In this document: piece after piece, positions 56,850-64,000 of the stretch
Numbering within the stretch: the first letter of the stretch is position 1
How the letters are laid out: each line of letters begins with the position of its first letter
NCBI GenBank assembly: GCA_021234155.1
Contig: JAJEKV010000020.1
Location: 14,753,268 to 14,817,267, forward strand
Length of the DNA: 64,000 nt
Source of the DNA: Isoetes taiwanensis
Taxonomy: Eukaryota > Streptophyta > Lycopodiopsida > Isoetales > Isoetaceae
Reading direction: 5' to 3'
The notes under the pieces: generated by a model
What the model was told of the DNA's origin: nothing
Seen by the model: only the letters and a program-made list of their open reading frames with translations
Database searches by the model: none
Translations under genes and position numbers: made by a program

Positions 56850-59800
56850 ATTATGAATAATATGCGTAACTTAACCATATGTTACAATACAAACTTGTCA
56901 ACATATTTCATGTTTTTGAAAGCGTATTATATCTCAAAGATAGGTCACACTACCAAGCAGGCGAAACTTTGGCATATACAATTGCTACGTGGTTTATTTA
57001 AAATAAGAATTTGAAAGATATCTTTGAAAAAATCTGAAGAGACTGTTTATTTGACTTGTTACACTTGTTCTTAGATATGAAAATGTGGTCATTGGATATT
57101 CTTAATGATTTGACGATTTTAGGGATATGAGGCATTTTGGCTTAAACACTACTTAAGTTTTCAATGCACGTTGCTCAAACAAAGGTATTTTATGACCATG
57201 GTTTTCCATTAGATGGATGATGTATACAACTAGTAAAGGTCTAAAAACATTTTGAGGGATGATGCCTAAAATCAAGGTAAGAATTAGTTATGAAGTTTAG
57301 TGCACATTTAATGGCTCTAGGAAGCGTAAGCAATCGCTAAGATATGGAACGAACATGGTTAAAAAGTTCCAAGGCATCTTTGATTGCACCGGACTTTTTG
57401 TTAGATGGTGGTAATGTGAAATTGCTTATATCAAAATGAAATGACCATATTGTGAACAAATTGATAAGGCAAAGAAATAACAAGGTTTTTAGACTAATTT
57501 GTCTTAACTATTTTATTTTAGGGTTTCACCATGGCATTTGATGGGCAAGGAATTATGATATTGTATAATCGACACGAGAGAACTCCAAAGACATCCGCAC
57601 GATCGGAAAAGGTGAAACATAACCCAATACCATGCCTATATACCGTTTCTAACCCTAAAGTAGCGTAAATAGATCGTGCAGAAAGTAATGCGATCTATAT
57701 ATAAAAAACCCTAGAAATAGGGATATAGCATTTCGTTTTTGCCGCCGGTTCAATCCGCCCAGCTCATTTCGGGTCGTGTTTTCGCTTGTTTTGGTTTAGC
57801 ATAACATGAAAGAGAGGAGATCCGAATGTGGCAACCACCAGGCAACAAAGATATGCATGCACCTTGCATTACAATCGTGTCATTTTCATAGAAAATTGCT
57901 ATAGACTCGGAATCGCGTTGAGCAACTGGTGCTGCTATCTAGGAAGGCACAAGGAGATGCTGAAAATTCGAAATCTATGGAGAACCAAGGAAAAAGGCAA
58001 ACAAATATTCGCCTCTTACCAAAATGGATGGTGATGCTTGCACAAGAATCGACAAAATATAATTCAAGCCGTAATGCAAATGGAAAATCCAAAGACAAGC
58101 AAATCAAAAGTTGGAAGCATTTTGAATACATTTGGTCCGTTTGATCTAGCTTGCTTAGATTTACTAGTTCATAATGTTTATGAATGCAATAGCTTAAGAA
58201 TCAAGCACAAATCTAGTTAAAATGTTTGGAATATATGATTTCATAAGGATTGCATCCGGATACTTTCACATGCAGAATGTTTTCCCAAACTAAATGGAAG
58301 ATCTAGTGGCATTAGCATGTTTGGCCTATTAGCGAAATTTCTGGATGGGTAGTAACAGAGAGAAATGATAGAATTATTTTGTTAAGAAAAATGATGATCC
58401 GTAAGAGTTGACCCATGACAAACTAATTTGAACTCAGATATTTCTCTTGATAGCTAATAGCTCATTTGACCATTGATCTTCAAGTAGAAAATATAAAGGA
58501 CAAGATATCGATATTAAATGGAAGACATAGATTAATAACAAGGTAAATTTAAAAAGAAATTTTGAGCATATAGAGGTGATCAACATGATGGCCTCTTTGG
58601 CCAAACAAGCTTATTAAAACTAGGCACGCCTTGTTGCATGAGTGATGTGCCAAATGAATATTATGCGAGTTTCATGATGTTAAATTGGGCATATATTAGA
58701 TTTAAGGCTACACTATTTTTGGCATGTTTGAATCCATGCACCTCGGTTTTTCAAGAGATATGTGATTCTTTACTTGTTTGCATGAGATTCTCGCCATTGG
58801 GCTGGTGGATTTGACATCTAGTGTTTTTACATCTTTCGTCTTACAATCAGAGACATGAGAATAGGAAAATCCATGCATGCTTTTAACATATTTCTAATCA
58901 TGGAAAATGAATTGATATATTTAATTTTCTTTGATATTTAATGGCATTACACATCATTGCATTGCCTCGATCAGCCATAGGGCAATGCTTTGTTACTTTG
59001 CTTTGCCAAGTTAGATTAGCTCCAGCTCCAAAGAAATGTCCGCAATGTGTGCATTGATTTGCACATTCCTAACTTTTTGTTCAAACAAGATCCTTATGCT
59101 AATAGCGGTTGCCCCGGATAGCAACGCTTCTTTTTCTCAAGATGCTTAGCCATGTGATCACTATATGATCTTTTCTTAGCATTTAGCTCGTGGTTTATTC
59201 AAGTTTGATCTACCCGCTTGTTTCCAATATTGTAGGCGCTTTGACATTCTGCCCTTGATTAGTAAGAATAGTTGACATTACGCCTTGATCTTGATCTGTA
59301 AGAATAGCTTAGACTCGTTACATGTTCATGCATGGTACCGGGTCTACATGATCAAGCTTCCGTTATTCAGCACCGCTTGAGGTAGGTTTTGTGCTTTATA
59401 CTACTTGGCGAGATATGGTGGAGTTGTATATATCGATTCTCGCCCTTACATCCACCGGCCCGCACTATAGAATGTTCTCGATATGATTTCTAAAGGAAGT
59501 AAATGAATAATAAAAGTAGTTGGACATGGTATTTGCCTTTATGAAACGTAACAAGTTTTCGTGGGACGTGTTTGGTAAGCATTTGCTGATGCTAGGGTTG
59601 TACTGTAACCTGCAATTGCTTTCTATTTGTTTATTAGAATATGCAAGGTGAAGGGCTTAAGAGCCCAAGAGATCCGTAGCTTACCTGTGATGGCTCATGT
59701 TGTTACCCTTTCCAAGGCTAACATTCATCCGTTTCATTGCAGTTTACGGATTTCTTGTTCCTATGTGTGTTTTCCATTTATTCAAGTTGGAAAAGCTACA

Positions 59801-60688
59801 AGACAAGACAAGATGACATCGAAGATACATTTTGACAAATTTGTTGAGCTCTATGGTGCTGATTTGGAAGACAAGGAAAATTCCCGAACTCTATGTTTGT
59901 TTGGATATTCTAATCCCAGGTCTAGAAAAAGCAGCTTTTTAGACTTCAAAAAGTATTTAACATTGGTAATAAAAGATTTTTGGAGAACTTTTTGGATTAT
60001 GAATGAAATTATGTTTATAAGCTCTAGAGAACTGGAACTTCTTTGTAGATTGTAGAATATGGTAATTGCTTTTGCCTTGATAAATGCTAACCATTTTAAG
60101 GCTTAAGTCAAATGTACACCTGATTTGGCTTAAGGTCGTGATATTGACCTAAGTGGTCTTTGCAAAAGTCCATGAAAGGTAAAAAGTCCTGCTTTTAACA
60201 GTTTAAAGGGTTTTTTCATTAACTCAGCCTTCTAGTTATACTAGGGACCTTAAAATGGTTGGAATACGTGTTTTATAATTTCTTATTAATACTTATTGGA
60301 TATTTATAGGGATTGGCATAGGTCGACATGGGAATTATGATTCTCGCCTAAGCCGATTTTTTGCTCGTGGGTTTGCAGCACATAAGGAAATCCATTCAAA
60401 AATAAAGGTAACATGACATTTGTTTTTGAAATTATGTCGATTGAATTTTACACAAATTGATTATAGAATGAGTTCGCTCTTTAAACTAGTCATTTGGCAT
60501 TGGCCCGCACTAGGGTTATTCTTTTGCCATTTGGCTCTCTTAAAAAGAGAAATAAATACTTGCAATAAGAGTTAATTAGGCAATATAGGTAGGGTAGGCT
60601 TTTGGCAACAAGGTCCTACTCTCCTTGTTGCTAACTCTATGTATGACTTTGCCCACCCCGACCTACCTTGGGAGAGGCGTGCTTTTTT
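56850..60688. repeat. 3.8-kb tandem array, copy 6
   Basis: 3,839 bp; has the optional block (about 58667-58710). Both small frames broken by small indels. Confidence 0.97.
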
Positions 60689-63600
60689 ATTATGAATAAT
60701 ATGCGACTTAACCATATGTTACAATACAAACTTGTCAACATATTTCATGTTTTTGAAAGCGTATTATATCCAGATAGGTCGCCGCTACAGGCTTAACTTT
60801 GGCATATACAATTGCTACTGTGGTTTATTTAAAATAAGAATTTGAAAGATATCTTTGAAAAAATCTGAAAGACGGTGTTTATTTGACTTGTTACACTTGT
60901 TCTTAGATATGAAAATGTGGCTGTTGGATATTCTTAATGATTTGACGATTTTAGGGATATGAGGCATTTTGGCTTAAACACTACGAAGTTTTCAATGCAC
61001 GTTGCTCAAACAAAGGTATTTTATGACCATGGTTTTCCATTAGATGGATGATGTATACAACTAGTAAAGGTCGAAAACATTTTGAGGGATGATGCCTAAA
61101 GTCAAGGTAAGAATTAGTTATGAAGTTTAGTGCACATTTAATGGCTCTAGAAAGCGTAAGCTAATCGCTAAGATATGGAACTAACATGGTTAAAAAAGTT
61201 CCAAGGCATCTTTGATTGCAATCGACTTTTGTTAGATGGTGGTAATGTGAAATTGCTTATATCAAAATGAAATGACCATATTGCTGAACAAATTGATAAG
61301 GCAAAGAAATAACAAGGTTTTTAGACCTAATTTGTCTTAACTATTTTATTTTAGGGTTTCACCATGGCATTTGATGGGCAAGGAATTATGATATTGTATA
61401 ACGACGAGAGAACTCCAAAGACATCCGCACGATCCCAAAAAGGTGAAACATAACCCTAATACCATGCCTATATACCGCTTCTAACCCTAAAGTAGCGTAA
61501 ATAGATCGTGAAAGGGCAGCAATGCGCATCTATATATAAAAAACCCTAGAAATAGGGATATAGCATTTCGCTTTTGCCGCCGGGTTCAATCCGCCCAGCC
61601 ATTTCCTCTGGTCGTGTTTCGCTTGTTTTGGTTTAGCATAACATGAAAGAGAGGAGATCCGAATGTGGCAAACAACAGTGGCAACAAAGATATGCATGCA
61701 AAACCTTGCATATACACCGTGTCATTTTCATAGAAAAATTGCTATAGACTCAAAAAAGGAATCGTTGAGCAATCTGGTGCTATCTAGGAAGGCACAAGGA
61801 GATGCTGAAAATTCAAATCTATGGAGAACCAAGGAAAAAGGCAAATATTCGCCTCTTACCAAAATGGATGGTGATGTTGCTACAAGAATCCGACAAATAT
61901 AATTCAAGCCGTAATGCAAATGGAAAATCCAAAGACAAGCAAATCAAAGTTGGAAGCATTTTGAATACATTTGGTCCGTTGATCTAGCTTGCTTAGATTT
62001 ACTAGTTCATAATGTTTATGAATGCAATAGCTTAAGTATCAAGCACAAATCTAGTTAAAATGCCGAATATATGATTTCATAAGGATTGCATCCGGATACT
62101 TTCACATGCGTTAATGTTTTCCAAACTAAATGGAAGATCTAGTGGCATTAGCATGTTTGGCCTATTAGCAGCCTCCTGATGGGTAGTAACAGAGAAATGA
62201 TAGAATTATTTTGTTAAGAAAATGATGATCCGTAAGAGTTGACCCATGACAAACTAATTTGAACTCGTATATTTCGCCTTGATAGCTAATAGCTCATTTG
62301 ACCATTGATCTTCAAGTAGAAAATATAAAGGACAAGATAATTGATATTAAATGGAAGACATAGATTAATAACAAGGTAAATTTAAAAAGAAATTTTGAGC
62401 ATATAGAGGTGATCGAACATGATGGCCTCTTTGGCCAAACAAGCTTATTAAAACTAGGCACGCCGATTTAATGAGTGCCGTACAACGTAATATTATGCAC
62501 ACTATTTTTGGCATGTTTGAATCCATGCACCTCGGTTTTTTCAAGAGATATGTGATTCTTTACTGTTTGCATGAGATTCTCGCCATTGGGCCGGTGGATT
62601 TGACATCTAGTGTTTTTACATCTTTCGCCTTTACACCGTAGACATGAGAATAGGAAAATCCATGCAGCTTAACATATTTCTAATCATGGAAAATGAATTG
62701 GATATATTTAATTTTCTTTGATATTTAATGGCATTACACCGATTGCATTGCCCGAACAAATATAGGGCAATGCTTTGTTACTTTGCTTTGCCAAGTTAGA
62801 TTAGCTCCAGCCCAAAGAATGTCCGCAATGTGTGCATTGATTTGCACATTCCTAACTTTTGTTCAAACAAGATCCTTATGCTAATAGCGGTTGCCCCGAT
62901 AGCAACGTTTTTTCTCAGAGATGCTTAGCCATGTGATCACTATATGATCTTTTCTTAGCATTTAGCTCGTGGTTTATTCAAGTTTGATCTACCTCGCTTG
63001 TTTCCAATATTGTAGGCGCTTTGACATTCCGCCTTTGATCTCGTAAGAATAGTTGACATTCTCGCCTTGATCTTGATCTGTAAGAATAGCTTAGACTGTT
63101 ACATGTTCATGCATGGTACTGGGTCTACATGATCAAGCTTCAGATTCAGCAGTCTGCTTTGAGGTAGGTTTTGTGCTTTATACCATCGCCGATATGGTGG
63201 AGTTGTATATATCGATTCTCGCCTTACATCCAAATTGGCCCACCATAGAATGTTCTCGATATGATTTCTAAAGGAAGTAAATGAATAATAAAAGTAGTTG
63301 GACATGGTATTTGCCTTTATGAAACGTAAATAAGTTTTCGGGACAGTTTGGTAAGCATTTGCCGATGCTAGGGTTGTACGTAACCGCAATTGCTTTCTAT
63401 TTGTTTATTAGAATATGCAAGGTGAAGGGCGAAGAGCCCAAGAGATCCGTAGCTTACCCTGTGGATGGCTCATGTTGTTACCCTTTCCAAGGCTAACATT
63501 CATCCGGGTTTCATTGCAAGTTACGGGATTTCTTGCTCTATGTGTGTTTTCCATTTATTCAAGTTGGAAAAGCTACAAGACAAGACAAGATGACATCAAG

Positions 63601-64000
63601 ATACATTTTGACAAATTTGTTTGAGCTCTATGGTGCTGATTTGGAAGACAAGGAAAATTCTGAACTCTATGTTTGCTTGGATATTCTAATCCCAAATCCT
63701 AGAAAAAGCAGCTTTTAGACTTCAAAAGTATTTAACATTGGTAATATAAAGATTTTGGAGAACTTTTGGATTATGAATGAAATTATGTTTATAAGCTCTA
63801 GAGAACGGGGAACTTCTTGTAGATTGTAGAATATGGTAATTGCTTTTGCCTTGATAAATGCTAACCATTTTAAGGCTTAAGTCAAATGTACACCTTGATT
63901 TGGCTTAAGGCTGCATATTGACCTAAGTGGTCTTTGCAAAAGTCCATGAAAGGTAAAAAGTCCTGCTTTTAACAGTTTAAAGGGTTTTTTTCATTAACTC
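60689..64000. repeat. 3.8-kb tandem array, copy 7 (cut by window end)
   Basis: First 3,312 bp of a unit; lacks the optional block. The array continues beyond the window. Confidence 0.97.

Noticed and set aside
37854-64000. Array as ribosomal DNA, centromeric satellite or nested LTR elements
   Set aside because: No 18S/25S/5S-like sequence, unit far longer than typical plant satellites, and no LTR, gag or pol motifs inside the unit.
37854-64000. The many 60-80-codon minus-strand frames repeated in each unit (for example 38149-38331, 41934-42116, 45752-45934)
   Set aside because: They recur only because the DNA is tandemly repeated; composition is not coding-like and no start context or domain supports them.

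Overview
This window is plant nuclear DNA, AT-rich and dominated by transposable elements and decayed gene copies. The plant assignment rests on recognisable families: a plant family-1 UDP-glycosyltransferase with a PSPG box, a serine carboxypeptidase-like gene, a plant Alba protein gene, a probable GUX/PGSIP-type glycosyltransferase, a Ty3/gypsy element, a plant LINE and telo-box promoter motifs. The repeat-heavy layout and rarity of intact genes would fit a large-genome seed plant, perhaps a gymnosperm, but the sequence alone does not settle the lineage. No CRISPR array, operon, rRNA or convincing tRNA was seen.

Layout. At 0.25-4.1 kb lies a UDP-glycosyltransferase gene cut in the middle of its PSPG box by a 2.93-kb element flanked by an exact 10-bp target duplication (MULE-like), whose ends carry many GGAAACCCTTCC motifs in both orientations. 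From 4.1 to 16.4 kb the DNA is mostly non-coding, with MITE-like elements, short duplications, a hairpin and an Alba-family pseudogene (9.34-9.89 kb) whose last exon is duplicated. At 16.38-18.39 kb is a 5'-truncated LINE with poly-A and a 10-bp target duplication. At 19.8-21.4 kb (minus) are two exons that look like the 5' part of a GUX-type glycosyltransferase. At 25.5-28.0 kb (minus) is an unrecognised multi-exon gene model with matching splice phases and a 442-bp tandem duplication in an intron. At 28.9-30.0 kb is a serine carboxypeptidase-like pseudogene cut at its 5' side by a dispersed repeat. At 33.3-37.8 kb (minus) is a decayed Ty3/gypsy retrotransposon.

From 37.85 kb to the end of the window (and beyond) the DNA is a head-to-tail array of a unit of about 3.8 kb: six full copies and one cut by the window edge. 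Each unit carries a TATA box with telo-box motifs, a 129-codon reading frame intact in copies 2 and 3, and a 58-codon frame intact in copies 1-4. It has no family I recognise. One segment of the unit is homologous to a segment of the element inserted in the UGT gene, linking the two ends of the window. Differences between copies fall strikingly at CTG/CAG trinucleotides and homopolymers, which looks more like long-read base-calling error at CHG-methylated cytosines than evolution.

Most recognisable protein genes here are fragments or pseudogenes. The best candidates for something undescribed are the 3.8-kb array with its promoter and small reading frames, its relation to the UGT-inserted element, and the unrecognised minus-strand gene at 25.5-28.0 kb.
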